DNA from: Metabacillus sp. KUDC1714
GTDB lineage: Bacteria; Bacillota; Bacilli; Bacillales; Bacillaceae
Direction of reading: 5' to 3'
Length of the DNA: 64,000 nt
Assembly: GCF_014217835.1 (NCBI RefSeq)
Contig: NZ_CP055263.1
Location: forward strand, 2,855,501 to 2,919,500
Notes under the pieces: generated by a model
The model's input: the letters and a program-made list of their open reading frames with translations, nothing else
What the model was told of the DNA's origin: nothing
Databases searched by the model: none
In this document: positions 46,136 through 56,280 of the stretch, one piece after another
Layout of the letters: every line of letters starts with the position of its first letter
Position numbering within the stretch: the first letter of the stretch is position 1
Translations under genes and position numbers: made by a program

Positions 46136-46930
46136 TTAGCGACGCATTACATTTCTGATACTGTCGTAAATAGTAGATCCTGCGAAAGTAGCTCCTCCAG
46201 TAATAGGTGGTGTAGTTGGTGCAATTGTTGGAGGTGTGAAATTCTGTTGTTTTTGGAATAATTTAAGTGCAAGTAAGACTTCCATTTTCTCAGTAACTCT
46301 GTCAAATCTACCCCAGTTGTCAAAATTGCTTAATTCGTCTAGTTCGTTGACAGCAGCAAAAAGCAATTTACATCCAATTGGTTCATTAAATACCTCGAAT
46401 GTTACTGTTCCAAATGAACAACGGTCTGCTCCGTGACCATCCTTAGAAAGTTCTCTAACTTCATCAACAGAACTTTTTCGACTAAACTGACCAAACGGGA
46501 AGAAAATAGGGTTTTCAAGTGGAACTTCTATAAAACAGTCAAATGGAACATCTACGCTATAATCTTTAATCCATCCATTGCAATCCTCTACATATTGAAT
46601 ATTTTTGTGTACAATACCTTCCACCCATAATTTAACAGTTAATGAAGGGTCTAGGAAAGAAGGGACAGCTCTACACTGTGTTAATGAAACATTCTTCCTA
46701 ATAGATTTAATTTCCCTTGCAAACGTTGGAAGCTTTATATCCGCTTTGACAATAGTTTGTAATGTAATATCTGTAAGAACAACCGTTCTTTCTTCATCAG
46801 CTACTACCGGAAACTCTGTAACTGTACACTCCCCTGATGTTGAATGTGCTACGTCACAAGATGGACCAGGAGGACAGCCGTGTTGTTTTGAGTGGTTATC
46901 ATTACAACCACAACCTGTATTTCTCTTCAT
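46136..46930 (-). CDS. SPOCS/CsxC-like spore surface protein 4
   Basis: A 264-residue protein. The N-terminus is Cys/His-rich (GCGCNDNHSKQHGC, then CDVAHSTSGEC); the domain follows with ERTVVLTDITLQ, AREIKSIRKNVSLTQCRAV, LWVEGIVHKNIQYVEDC and YSVDVPFDCFIEVPL, and a helical part ends LLALKLFQKQQ. The C-terminal tail is Thr/Pro-rich (FTPPTIAPTTPPITGG). It is more distant than the first two. The start at 46930 has TAGGAGTGA upstream. Confidence 0.75.
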   Translation of the reverse strand: MKRNTGCGCNDNHSKQHGCPPGPSCDVAHSTSGECTVTEFPVVADEERTVVLTDITLQTIVKADIKLPTFAREIKSIRKNVSLTQCRAVPSFLDPSLTVKLWVEGIVHKNIQYVEDCNGWIKDYSVDVPFDCFIEVPLENPIFFPFGQFSRKSSVDEVRELSKDGHGADRCSFGTVTFEVFNEPIGCKLLFAAVNELDELSNFDNWGRFDRVTEKMEVLLALKLFQKQQNFTPPTIAPTTPPITGGATFAGSTIYDSIRNVMRR

Positions 46931-47177
46931 TCTTTTCACTCCTAAAGTTATTTTTGTCAAAAGAAACGATATGTTCCAAATCGTTCTAGAGTTTTTATAA
47001 CTGATTTCTTTTTGACATACTATTGTATATGTCTGAACGTACAAATAGGAATGGACTCATGTCGATATACATTTACTAATTTTAATAATTTTTGAAGTTT
47101 TTAGTGATTAACCCCATAAATTTTCTATTTCAGTCTAATTCACGCCCTTTACATATATACAAAACAAATTCATCCTC

Positions 47178-47204
47178 ACAATGTTTCATAATAATCATAA
47201 ATTA
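47178..47204 (+). promoter_or_regulatory. Sigma-K-like promoter of the first glycosyltransferase gene
   Basis: AC, exactly 16 bases, CATAAATTA fits the sigma-K consensus; 34 bases before the ATG. Confidence 0.6.
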
Positions 47205-47238
47205 ATAATGGAAATCTTTTAAAGGAGCGACAAAAAGA

Positions 47239-48117
47239 ATGAAATCACAACCCTCAATATCTATAATTTTCCCCGTTAAAAATGAGGGAGAAAATGTTAG
47301 ATCAACACTTGAATCGTTATTTTCAATAGAAACAAACTATGCGTTTGAAACAATTGTTGTTGACGATGGATCAACGGATGGCTGCTGTAATTTTCTTGAA
47401 ACTTATCAAAATAAAGCTCGTGTAAAGTTGGTTCAAACCAAGGGGATCGGTGCTGCTAACGCAAGAAACTTAGGAGCAGCAAAAGCATCAGGAGAATATC
47501 TTATCTTTTGTGATGCTCATTTGCAGTTTGAGAATTGGTGGATCGACCGATTATTAGAACCACTAGTTAGCGGGAAATCTGATGCTGTTACACCAGGCAT
47601 AGCGGATATGGAAAATCCACAAGCTATTGGATACGGGCAAACTCTATCTCCTAAGCTTGAAACAGGATGGAATCTTAAACAAAACAATTTATTTGAAACA
47701 GCTGTATTGCCTGGAGGTTGCTTCGTCATCTCAAGAAAAGTATTTAATGATGTCGGCGGCTTTGAGATTGGCTTTAAAACGTGGGGCCATGAAGATGTGG
47801 AACTGTCGATAAAGCTATGGCTTTTTGGTTATCGCTGTCATGTATTACCTGACGTAACAATTTTACACTTATTTAGAAGAATCCATCCATATAAAGTTAG
47901 AAGCGATGATGTTTATTACAATTTAATAAGAATGGCGTTTTCTCATTTTAATGATGTACGTATACAAAAATGCAAGATGTTCATTACTAATAGTAAAGCA
48001 AAAATTATTGAGTCACAAGTACTGCAAGACGGTGTTATTAAGCAACGTGAAAGCTATTTTCAAAAACGAAAATATAATGATGACTGGTATTTTAAGAAAT
48101 TTCATATAGATTTTTAG
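47239..48117 (+). CDS. Family 2 glycosyltransferase
   Basis: A 292-residue GT-A glycosyltransferase. The UDP/GDP-sugar motif DDGSTDG is at about 45-51, the metal motif appears as DAH (FCDAHLQ), and GGCFVISRKVF and the WGHEDVELSIKLW acceptor/ED motif follow. It has no membrane segment. It resembles polypeptide- or polysaccharide-modifying GT2 enzymes (GalNAc-transferase-like layout). Sugar and acceptor are unknown; with the sigma-K-like promoter a spore-surface role is likely. AAAGGAG precedes the ATG. Confidence 0.88.
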   Translation: MKSQPSISIIFPVKNEGENVRSTLESLFSIETNYAFETIVVDDGSTDGCCNFLETYQNKARVKLVQTKGIGAANARNLGAAKASGEYLIFCDAHLQFENWWIDRLLEPLVSGKSDAVTPGIADMENPQAIGYGQTLSPKLETGWNLKQNNLFETAVLPGGCFVISRKVFNDVGGFEIGFKTWGHEDVELSIKLWLFGYRCHVLPDVTILHLFRRIHPYKVRSDDVYYNLIRMAFSHFNDVRIQKCKMFITNSKAKIIESQVLQDGVIKQRESYFQKRKYNDDWYFKKFHIDF

Positions 48118-48704
48118 ACTATGTCCACTATGATAAAAGTAATTTTAAAATCATTTTATTAATTTAAGCTTCTCTATAATATTTCCTAAAATAAATTTTG
48201 TTAATCAGTAACTATTCTTTATCGTGTTTAGAGTCTTTTCTCTTTATTACTTTACTCTTTAGAAGAAATTAATAGGAAATCATCAACTAAAGATTCTAGT
48301 GGACAATAGAAAAATGATATCCCCCTTAATTTAGGCCGGAATAAAAACTTAATAATAACGATAAAAAAATTGTAAACAATTGCAATGAATTTGCGGAGTT
48401 TCTTACTTTTTTAGTACCATAAAGAAAGGTTTTCCCAGTTACTTTAAGTCCCTCGACTTTTAAGTTTCAGAAGCCAAACAGGGGAGATTAGGAAAAGATG
48501 TTAACATGTCCAATATTGACTTTATCAACACTTTAGAAATTCAAAAAAGATGGGAATCAAAGTTAGACTCCCCATCTAAAAGAGAATAGGGATAATACTA
48601 AAAAAATTACCTATAATTTCTTGGGATAGGCTTTTTGAGGAAATCTCAAGGCGTTAGAGAAGAAATTAAATCAGTTATTCGTTGAACTACGATTATGGAT
48701 TGTT
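48118..48704. other. Intergenic region, possible small relic
   Basis: Almost 590 bases without a real gene. A 27-codon frame at 48509-48589 (MSNIDFINTLEIQ start) ends early and has only a poor ribosome site; it may be a gene remnant. Nothing else is recognised. Confidence 0.4.
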
Positions 48705-49379
48705 CTAAATAACACCAGAACCGAAACGATAATCGAATAACTCAATTTCCTTTTTATAATATCTTTCTACTATTTGTTTTTGTTCTAATGTGTAAAATTT
48801 AGTATAATGGTCTCGGTTCTTTCTATAATTTCCTTTAGCTTTTGGGAGCCACCCATCGTATGGTAATCCAATTTCTTTACAAATCTTCATTATATCTTCT
48901 TCTAAGTTTTCATATTTACCGACAAAATCAACAACTACACGATCATCTATCGTATATAAGGGATAGTTATAAGGGAATGTTACGTAAGTATCCAGAAATT
49001 GTTCAAAAGTTATTTTCTCATTTGATTTTTTTGTAGCTATAAAGTAGTAGGCGGAAATAACTTTATCCCAGGGATCCCTCTCAAAACAGAATTTATAATA
49101 AGAGTTCCATATATTTTCTCCTATCAACTTTTTAATTTCATCAGCAGGAATATGATTATAAAATTCTTTTTTCTCTATTTGGTTATTCTCGTGAATTTCG
49201 ATTACGTAGTTTTGTGGAAATTTCCCGAATTCAGCTCTTATATTTTCATCCTCTGTTGGGTAGATTGGCGTTATGATATCTTCCTCACTACAAAATCGTG
49301 ATAAACTAATCTCTATACTAGTTCCTGCCGTTTTTTTAGTCTTTATAAAGATAAATTTATGTTTATGAGATATAATCAT
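48705..49379 (-). CDS. Sulfotransferase-family protein
   Basis: A 224-residue protein of the PAPS-dependent carbohydrate sulfotransferase group. The 5'-phosphosulfate loop is IKTKKTAGTSIE (12-23), and the 3'-phosphate motif is FERDPWDKVISAYYF, with the conserved Arg and Ser. The enzyme would transfer sulfate from PAPS to a sugar hydroxyl. The fold has no signal peptide, so it would act in the mother-cell cytoplasm. The acceptor is unknown. GGAGG lies just upstream of the ATG. Confidence 0.85.
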   Translation of the reverse strand: MIISHKHKFIFIKTKKTAGTSIEISLSRFCSEEDIITPIYPTEDENIRAEFGKFPQNYVIEIHENNQIEKKEFYNHIPADEIKKLIGENIWNSYYKFCFERDPWDKVISAYYFIATKKSNEKITFEQFLDTYVTFPYNYPLYTIDDRVVVDFVGKYENLEEDIMKICKEIGLPYDGWLPKAKGNYRKNRDHYTKFYTLEQKQIVERYYKKEIELFDYRFGSGVI

Positions 49380-49542
49380 AATTTCCTCCTATTTTAAGTG
49401 TAATACTCGTCATATAGTTATATAAATGTAAATTAAGTGATATGGAAGCTATACATATAATTAAAAGAAACAGACTTACCAAAGAGTAAAGTCTGTTCAA
49501 AATCAAAAAGTATTCGTATATAAACTGTTTAGATTAGTTACT

Positions 49543-49917
49543 TTAATTTCCCAATCCAATAGTACCTGGAATTTCATATACAAATAAGTCCCCATACTTA
49601 AATGTTACACTAGGATTGAGATTTAGCCCAAGGGCATCTATCCCAGTAATATAAGGGATTACTCTTTGATTATTTGTTCGTACTACGATTTCGTAGTTAT
49701 TCGGAAAGATTGGAGGAGTAAAGGTTCGGGATGCACCACTACTTGGAGGAATTGAAAAAGTATCCTGACTTACAAGAGTTTTAGGTGAGGTTGCAGTATT
49801 AAAAAACAAAATACTCACTATTTGCGTGGTCTCTTCAACCTTATTCATAACATCAACGCGAACAGAGCCAAGATTTAATAGTGGTGAACCTATTTGTCCT
49901 GTGGAATGGATAAACAT
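49543..49917 (-). CDS. Hypothetical beta-rich protein
   Basis: A 124-residue protein that I do not recognise. It begins MFIHSTGQIGSPLLNLGS, is rich in Ser/Thr/Pro/Asn and alternates short hydrophobic strands (VSILFFN, YEIVVRTN, VTFKYGDLFVYEI), as in small beta-sandwich surface proteins. It has no signal peptide. AAAGGAG lies ten bases before the ATG at 49917; the earlier TTG is too close. Location among coat and glycan genes hints at a spore surface role. Confidence 0.6.
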   Translation of the reverse strand: MFIHSTGQIGSPLLNLGSVRVDVMNKVEETTQIVSILFFNTATSPKTLVSQDTFSIPPSSGASRTFTPPIFPNNYEIVVRTNNQRVIPYITGIDALGLNLNPSVTFKYGDLFVYEIPGTIGLGN

Positions 49918-50524
49918 AGAAAACAATCTCCTTTCTTAACATTACCATAGTAGTATACGAAAATAATCTCCCTACTTAACAATTATTTTCATACCTAATG
50001 TAATATATTGATAGAATTGGTAAATGAAACGGTAAATGACTCTATCGAATCATTTTTTTTTTTTCACTCCAATTCACATAACATATGATGCTCTCGGAAA
50101 TTGAACACTTCACATTTCATTGAGGTATTTTTCTATATAGGTCTTTGATACACATTTCAATGTATAAGGGAGATTTTGTACACATTTATTCATAGTGACT
50201 TCTATTATTTGTACATAAAGTAACTCTTCAATTGCGGCTACGGTTATTTAAAGGGTAAAGTTACCGAGTGGATTTTAACCACCTAGATTGTGTGACTGCA
50301 GAGCACACATGAAAATAAGTTTGAACCTTCCATTATTTAAATCGTTCTTCTATCTTTAACTGTCCCTTATAAAAGCGATGCTTTTCTCTTTTTTTAGTTT
50401 AGTCATTAGGACAAGAACACAATTTCGCCAACATAGTCATCACTCCACGCGATATTCTATCAAAACACATATTGTAAAGTATGTTGTGTCGGATATGTAA
50501 ATAAGAATGTCGAGGTGTTGAATA
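49918..50524. other. Intergenic region before manC
   Basis: About 600 bases, AT-rich, without a gene. CATATTGTA at 50468-50476 has the sigma-K -10 form, but no AC at the right distance was found. The segment AACATAGTCAT at 50430 recurs before CsxC-like gene 2 (42401). Confidence 0.45.
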
Positions 50525-51556
50525 ATGAAAGTTGTAATTATGGCAGGAGGGCAGGGAACCCGATTTTGGCCTTGGAGCGTAAAAGATAAACCAAAACAGT
50601 TTTTGTCTTTAATGTCGAATGAAACAATGCTGCAACAAACGTATAATCGATTTAGAAAGTGGCTTCCGTCTGAAAAAATATACATTTTAACAACTGAGGA
50701 ATATTTTTCTTTAGTTAAAGAGCAGATACCTTCGATTAACAACAATCAGATTATAATGGAACCCTTACCAAGGGATACTGCGCCATGTCTTGCATTAACT
50801 GCTTTACACTTTTTAAAAGATAATGACAATGAGGCTTTTGCTGCTGTACCTGCAGACCATTATATTCCTGACGATCATGTCTTTCCAGAAATATTTTCGC
50901 TCGCAGAAGAGATAGCTGAGAATAAATGTGCAATTGTGACATTAGGTATAAAACCAACACGTCCAGAAACAGGATACGGTTATATTCAAGCTGAGAGGAA
51001 TGAAGTAAGCAACAATGAAGTAAGCAAAAATGAAGTACTTAGGGTTAAAGCTTTTATTGAAAAACCATCCATGAAAAAGGCAGTAGAATTATTGAAAACA
51101 GATAATATCTATTGGAACAGCGGCATATTTATTTGGAAACCTTCAACAATTGGTTATTATATGGAAAAATTCCGACCTGATATATGGGAGAAACTTAAAA
51201 ACTGTGAACAAGTTTCTAAAACTCAATATTCTCTTGTTCCTAAAATCTCCATTGATTTTGCCATATTAGAAAAAGCGGATACCATCTATACGATTCCGGT
51301 AAATCTGCAATGGTATGATGTAGGGAACTGGAGTGCATGGGACCGCCTCAACAATAAAAAAAATGGTGAGAACCTCGTTCAAGGTGATGATATCCATCTG
51401 TTAACTACAAAAAATTGCGTTATTAAATCAGAGGACAAAAAAGCAATAGTAATTGGAGTGGAAGATTTAATCATTGCCTCAACAGAAGATGGGTTGTTAG
51501 TCTGTCATAAATCACTGGAGCATAAAATAAAAGACATACTAAATGATAAACAGTAA
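50525..51556 (+). CDS. manC: Mannose-1-phosphate guanylyltransferase
   Basis: A 343-residue GDP-mannose pyrophosphorylase. The nucleotidyltransferase loop MAGGQGTRFWPWSVKDKPKQF, the EPLPRDTAPC block, AVPADHYI, the FIEKP motif, NSGIFIWKP and the end region TIYTIPVNLQWYDVGNW are all present. It is monofunctional, lacking the phosphomannose isomerase domain. Residues near 160-173 hold a small tandem NEVSN/NEVSK/NEVL insertion. It makes GDP-mannose, the substrate of the Gmd encoded downstream. Confidence 0.93.
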   Translation: MKVVIMAGGQGTRFWPWSVKDKPKQFLSLMSNETMLQQTYNRFRKWLPSEKIYILTTEEYFSLVKEQIPSINNNQIIMEPLPRDTAPCLALTALHFLKDNDNEAFAAVPADHYIPDDHVFPEIFSLAEEIAENKCAIVTLGIKPTRPETGYGYIQAERNEVSNNEVSKNEVLRVKAFIEKPSMKKAVELLKTDNIYWNSGIFIWKPSTIGYYMEKFRPDIWEKLKNCEQVSKTQYSLVPKISIDFAILEKADTIYTIPVNLQWYDVGNWSAWDRLNNKKNGENLVQGDDIHLLTTKNCVIKSEDKKAIVIGVEDLIIASTEDGLLVCHKSLEHKIKDILNDKQ

Positions 51557-51600
51557 AATAAACGTATCTTAATGGTTATTTTAAGATAGAGGTGAACAAA

Positions 51601-51990
51601 TGGCATTTAAAGACAGTATTATACTTTTCTTCACATACCTAAAACAGTAGGAACTACTCAAAACAGGATTTTGGATAATAACTGTACTATTAGAGAAAAA
51701 ATAAATTATTCCAGGAAGTTAATAATCAATTTGTAAATTATTTAATATAGAAAAATTAAGCAAAATCCTCAACTTAAATGTATAGCGGGCATTTTATGTT
51801 TGGTATTCACGACAAATACAAAAGCCATCTTCTTATATAACGATACTTCGTAACCCGATTAATTATGAATTATCCATATATTATTTTATTAAAAGATCAC
51901 ACACAAAATAGTATAGTAAAATTCAGGACTTTGTTACTTCAAAAAAACGGCATAACTAACACAATTATTTGTTAAGCTATTTTTTCCCAA
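51601..51990 (+). pseudogene. Decayed sulfotransferase gene
   Basis: The ATG at 51601 opens MAFKDSIILF, then a frameshift leads to HIPKTVGTTQNRIL, the 5'-phosphosulfate loop of a sulfotransferase. Later fragments in shifting frames read LKCIAGHFMFGIH and ITILRNPINYELSIYYFIKR, the 3'-phosphate motif, then IQDFVTSKK. Stops and at least two frameshifts break it. It is of a different subgroup from the intact sulfotransferase at 48705. Ends are approximate. Confidence 0.75.
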
Positions 51991-52089
51991 TTCTTTAAGG
52001 AAATGATCATGATCCCGTTTAAATTGAAATCGTTTAATATTTACTCGTTTGGTTCGCCCTACTTTTCCATTTCATTCTTGTAATTACCG

Positions 52090-52560
52090 TAAGAAACTGA
52101 TGTTAACCGAGATATGGTAGTGGGATTATCTATGGCATTCTCGGCAAATAAAAGATACTCACCATGGCACATAATGTAGCGATTCGGTGATCATAGTCAA
52201 GTTATCCGGCGATGTCTTCGTTTTACTTAAAGGAGAGTTCGTGGTCATTATTGTTCCTTTGCAAAATGGGGTGATCATAACAGGCAAATAACCCTTTCCC
52301 AAAACATTTGAAGTTATCCACGAATTCCAGATCTTCTTCCTTGGTCAATTTTTTCTCGATTTCTTTTATTTAATTTGAGAGCCTATTTTCAACTTTTTAC
52401 TTATTTTCCGATTCGAGGGTTTAATGATATGTAATTCTTCCTAAACTTGTGGACAACCTTACTACCTGACGATAATCCCTTTTATAGTTATCAACAATCC
52501 TGACTATTCTGAACAGTTTTTCAAGTAAAGGAGTCCCTTTTTTATCCATGCATTTCTCAA
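52090..52560 (-). pseudogene. Decayed transposase-like sequence
   Basis: On the minus strand short fragments in different frames resemble a transposase C-terminus: VKRRHRRIT, then RYIMCHGEYLLFAEN, and nearer its N-terminal side MDKKGTPLLEKLFRIVR with NYKRDYRQVVR. Many stops separate them. The family is not certain. Confidence 0.4.
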
Positions 52561-52846
52561 GGGTTTTTTGGATCATTTGAAAAAGATCGCAATTTAAAAA
52601 CAAATATTAAAAAGGAACTTCGTGGCATCCGTGAAGTTAAGAAAAAGGCATTCACAGAATCAAAATTAGAAACTGAAACCGCTCATGCCTATACTGCACG
52701 ACCTTACGTTGGCTAAAAAACTTGGAACAATTTTTGATATTATGGAATAAATGAAATGTTTGAACAATCATTATTTTTAATGCAGAAAGCTTTTGGGGAG
52801 AATGTCTTTAATAAGAAAGTGAATGTAATGTAAGAACGTTATATTG
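52561..52846. other. Region with unrecognised coding-like fragments
   Basis: An open stretch at about 52568-52717 (plus strand; KDRNLKTNIKKELRG, then KAFTESKLETETAHAYT) has no start codon, and a 27-codon frame follows it. They look like gene debris of unknown origin. Confidence 0.35.
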
Positions 52847-52847
52847 C

Positions 52848-52891
52848 AAAAAGCGCAGAGCTAAATACCATTATTATCTCTGCACTTTTTA
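52848..52891. terminator. Terminator-like hairpin
   Basis: AAAAAGCGCAGAG and CTCTGCACTTTTT form an imperfect stem. Confidence 0.65.
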
Positions 52892-52999
52892 AATAATAGT
52901 ATTCAACTTCAATTGTAATGAATAGTGATAAAAAAGTAGTGAAGTCTTATGAAATGATAGCTAGAAAAATTATTAAATTCCTGTTCACTCCAATAGATG

Positions 53000-54211
53000 C
53001 TAGTAAATAAAATATCGTTTTATCCAGCGTTTAACATATAACTCTCCTTTTTCAAATTCCTCCATAAATTCGTTCTCTTCTTTAGAAAGAGGTAGAATTT
53101 CGGAAATTTTATAAATTTTATGCTCCATTCCCACATTTATACTTTTATCGCAGATAATTGAAAATCTATTTGTAGTGTTTTTTGAAGTAAGGGGAATTTG
53201 AAATTCAAAAGGTCCTTTATTTATTTTTATTTTTTGAATCAAAAGATCATTTATTAGAAAACTGCATGATATGTTGTCAAACTTTTCTTGAATTCCTTTA
53301 ATAATTATGGAATGCAACGGTTTACTTGGAATATTTTGTATATTGATTTGAAGGTTTTGCGGTGCCCATGATTTCTCTATTAAATTTGTTTCTTTTATGT
53401 TGGGACTATTATCAAAGATTGAGAATGATTTAAATAATTTTATAAACCAAAATACTCCTTTATTTCGATAATGTTTTAAAAATAAATTAAGCCAAGTAGC
53501 TGAGACAACACCGAAATGTTTCTTACTTGTCCTGATTATTTCTGGAAAGCCGACATCAGCATATTTTGATCCAGACTTGCTTTCAGGATAGTATCTTGAA
53601 TTAGCTAAAAAAACATTTAGATTTCCCATCTCATATCCTCTTATTGCAATTCGAATCCATAAATCGTAATCCATACAAAAGTCTAAGCTTTCGTCAATGC
53701 CTCCTAATTCATTTAATGTTTTTTTACGAAGGAATACTGCTGGCTGACATATAGGGCAGCTTGTGAATAAATCATTTAACCTGACCCGTCTTGCAACGAA
53801 TTTTGATAAAATTTCATTATTTACATTCGTAATATTTGCACTTCCGTATACCATTGACCAATTAGGATTCTGTAAAAAACCATTTACAACATGATTTACA
53901 GCTCCAGGTAGATAAGTATCATCAGAATTAAGCCAACCAATAACTTCCCCTTTTGCCAACTTTATTCCTTTGTTAATGGCATGGGATTGCCCATTATCAG
54001 GTTCAGACACAAATCGAAATCTTGAATCTAAATTGCTGTATTCCTTTAATATTTGTAAGGTTTCATCAGATGATCCCCCATCGATTACAATATGTTCTAA
54101 CTTCATATAATCCTGCTTTAATACACTTTCAATCGTTTCTCGAATAAATTTCCCCTGATTATAGGATGGGGTAATAATGGAAACTAATGGAAGGTTATTA
54201 TTCATCATCAT
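53000..54211 (-). CDS. Family 2 glycosyltransferase with C-terminal extension (copy 1)
   Basis: A 403-residue GT2 enzyme. The catalytic domain (8-250) shows SIITPSYNQGKFIRETIESV, VIDGGSSDETLQIL, NDGQSHAINKG-type DNGQSHAINKGIKLAKGEV and the metal motif GWLNSDDTYLPGA, then CMDYDLWIRIA. The last 150 residues are a beta-rich extension of unknown role. It shares length, plan and the ILP-SKEE end with the enzyme at 60217-61428. GAGGAGG precedes a run of three ATGs; the second fits spacing best. It is transcribed opposite to its neighbours. Confidence 0.88.
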   Translation of the reverse strand: MMMNNNLPLVSIITPSYNQGKFIRETIESVLKQDYMKLEHIVIDGGSSDETLQILKEYSNLDSRFRFVSEPDNGQSHAINKGIKLAKGEVIGWLNSDDTYLPGAVNHVVNGFLQNPNWSMVYGSANITNVNNEILSKFVARRVRLNDLFTSCPICQPAVFLRKKTLNELGGIDESLDFCMDYDLWIRIAIRGYEMGNLNVFLANSRYYPESKSGSKYADVGFPEIIRTSKKHFGVVSATWLNLFLKHYRNKGVFWFIKLFKSFSIFDNSPNIKETNLIEKSWAPQNLQINIQNIPSKPLHSIIIKGIQEKFDNISCSFLINDLLIQKIKINKGPFEFQIPLTSKNTTNRFSIICDKSINVGMEHKIYKISEILPLSKEENEFMEEFEKGELYVKRWIKRYFIY

Positions 54212-54441
54212 TCAACCTCCTCTAGTGCTAAAATCAACAAAGTAAATGTACGATTCAAATTATGACAAATAAAGATAATGTTCTTTTATCTTCATCATGT
54301 TTAAAGGGGTGATTTAATTTTTCCGGTTAGACACCAATAAAACGAATTGTACCGTTATTTACTTATATGTATTAATTGAACTAATCGTGAAAAAAACAGA
54401 TAAAACGAAACTAGTAAAGTAAAGACTGGTCAATCATACAG

Positions 54442-54468
54442 ACAATGTATTAGTAAATGCATACTTTA
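54442..54468 (+). promoter_or_regulatory. Sigma-K-like promoter of gmd
   Basis: AC, exactly 16 bases, CATACTTTA; 45 bases before the gmd start codon. Confidence 0.6.
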
Positions 54469-54471
54469 TAA

Positions 54472-55479
<1,008 letters not shown>

Positions 55480-55707
55480 AGTTAAATACTGATGTTAATT
55501 TATTCTATCATCTATCAAGTTATCTTAGGAGAGACAGTAAATTTATAAACTTTTGAACTTTTAATTCATCCATATGGAAGTGGTAGAGGATTGGGGGAAT
55601 GACTGCGTTCCTATATTATTCATAAAGCATACTATGAAAATGAATTAATAAAACAAGAGAATTATTGGAGTGAAAACAGTGCTTGATATTAGCATATAAA
55701 AGGAGAA

Positions 55708-56280
55708 GTGCACAAAGATATGATAATTCAAGATACGAGTATTCCCGGTTGCTATGAAATTGTGCCGGATAAATTTAAAGATAAAAGGGGAGCATTTGTT
55801 AAAATCTACTCTTCTAATCTTTTTGAGTCATATAATTTAGAAACCAATTTTATCGAACAGTATTATTCAATTTCTCATCAGGGAGTATTACGTGGATTGC
55901 ATTTTCAAATTCCTCCATCAGATCATGAAAAATTGGTATATGTGATTACGGGTAATATATTGGATGCTGTAGTCGATTTACGTAAAGGTTCACCAACTTA
56001 TGGAAAATACGAAACTTTTAATCTAAACGCTGACACAGGAAACATGCTATATATTCCTCGCGGTTTGGCACATGGTTTTTATGTTTTAAGTAAGACAGCA
56101 ATTCTTGTATACAATGTCACTAGCAGTCACTCACCAGAACATGACACTGGAATTCATTGGGACTCTGCAGGTATCCCATGGCCAACTAGTCAGCCAATAC
56201 TTTCAAATAGAGACATGGGATTTGTCTCGTTATCAAAATTTTCTTCCCCATTCGTATATAATGGAGAATTAAACTCTTGA
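55708..56280 (+). CDS. RmlC-like sugar epimerase (copy 1)
   Basis: A 190-residue cupin of the dTDP-4-dehydrorhamnose 3,5-epimerase family. IPGCYEIVPDKFKDKRGAFVK, the catalytic His in LRGLHFQ, EKLVYVITGNILDAVVDLRKGSPTYG and PRGLAHGFYV are present. The usual Tyr-rich TDYY segment is SSHSPEHD here. Its neighbours make a CDP-sugar, so the substrate is probably CDP-4-keto-6-deoxyglucose rather than a dTDP-sugar; that is inference. The start is uncertain: GTG at 55708 is very near AAGGAG, and ATG at 55720 is 14 bases away. Overlaps the next gene by four bases. Confidence 0.85.
   Translation: MHKDMIIQDTSIPGCYEIVPDKFKDKRGAFVKIYSSNLFESYNLETNFIEQYYSISHQGVLRGLHFQIPPSDHEKLVYVITGNILDAVVDLRKGSPTYGKYETFNLNADTGNMLYIPRGLAHGFYVLSKTAILVYNVTSSHSPEHDTGIHWDSAGIPWPTSQPILSNRDMGFVSLSKFSSPFVYNGELNS

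Noticed and set aside
52421..52603. A 60-codon minus-strand frame as an independent gene.
   Set aside because: It appears to be a fragment of a decayed transposase-like sequence and has no credible start site.
55708..56280. Annotation as rmlC of a dTDP-rhamnose pathway.
   Set aside because: No rmlA, rmlB or rmlD is in the window; the neighbours make a CDP-sugar.
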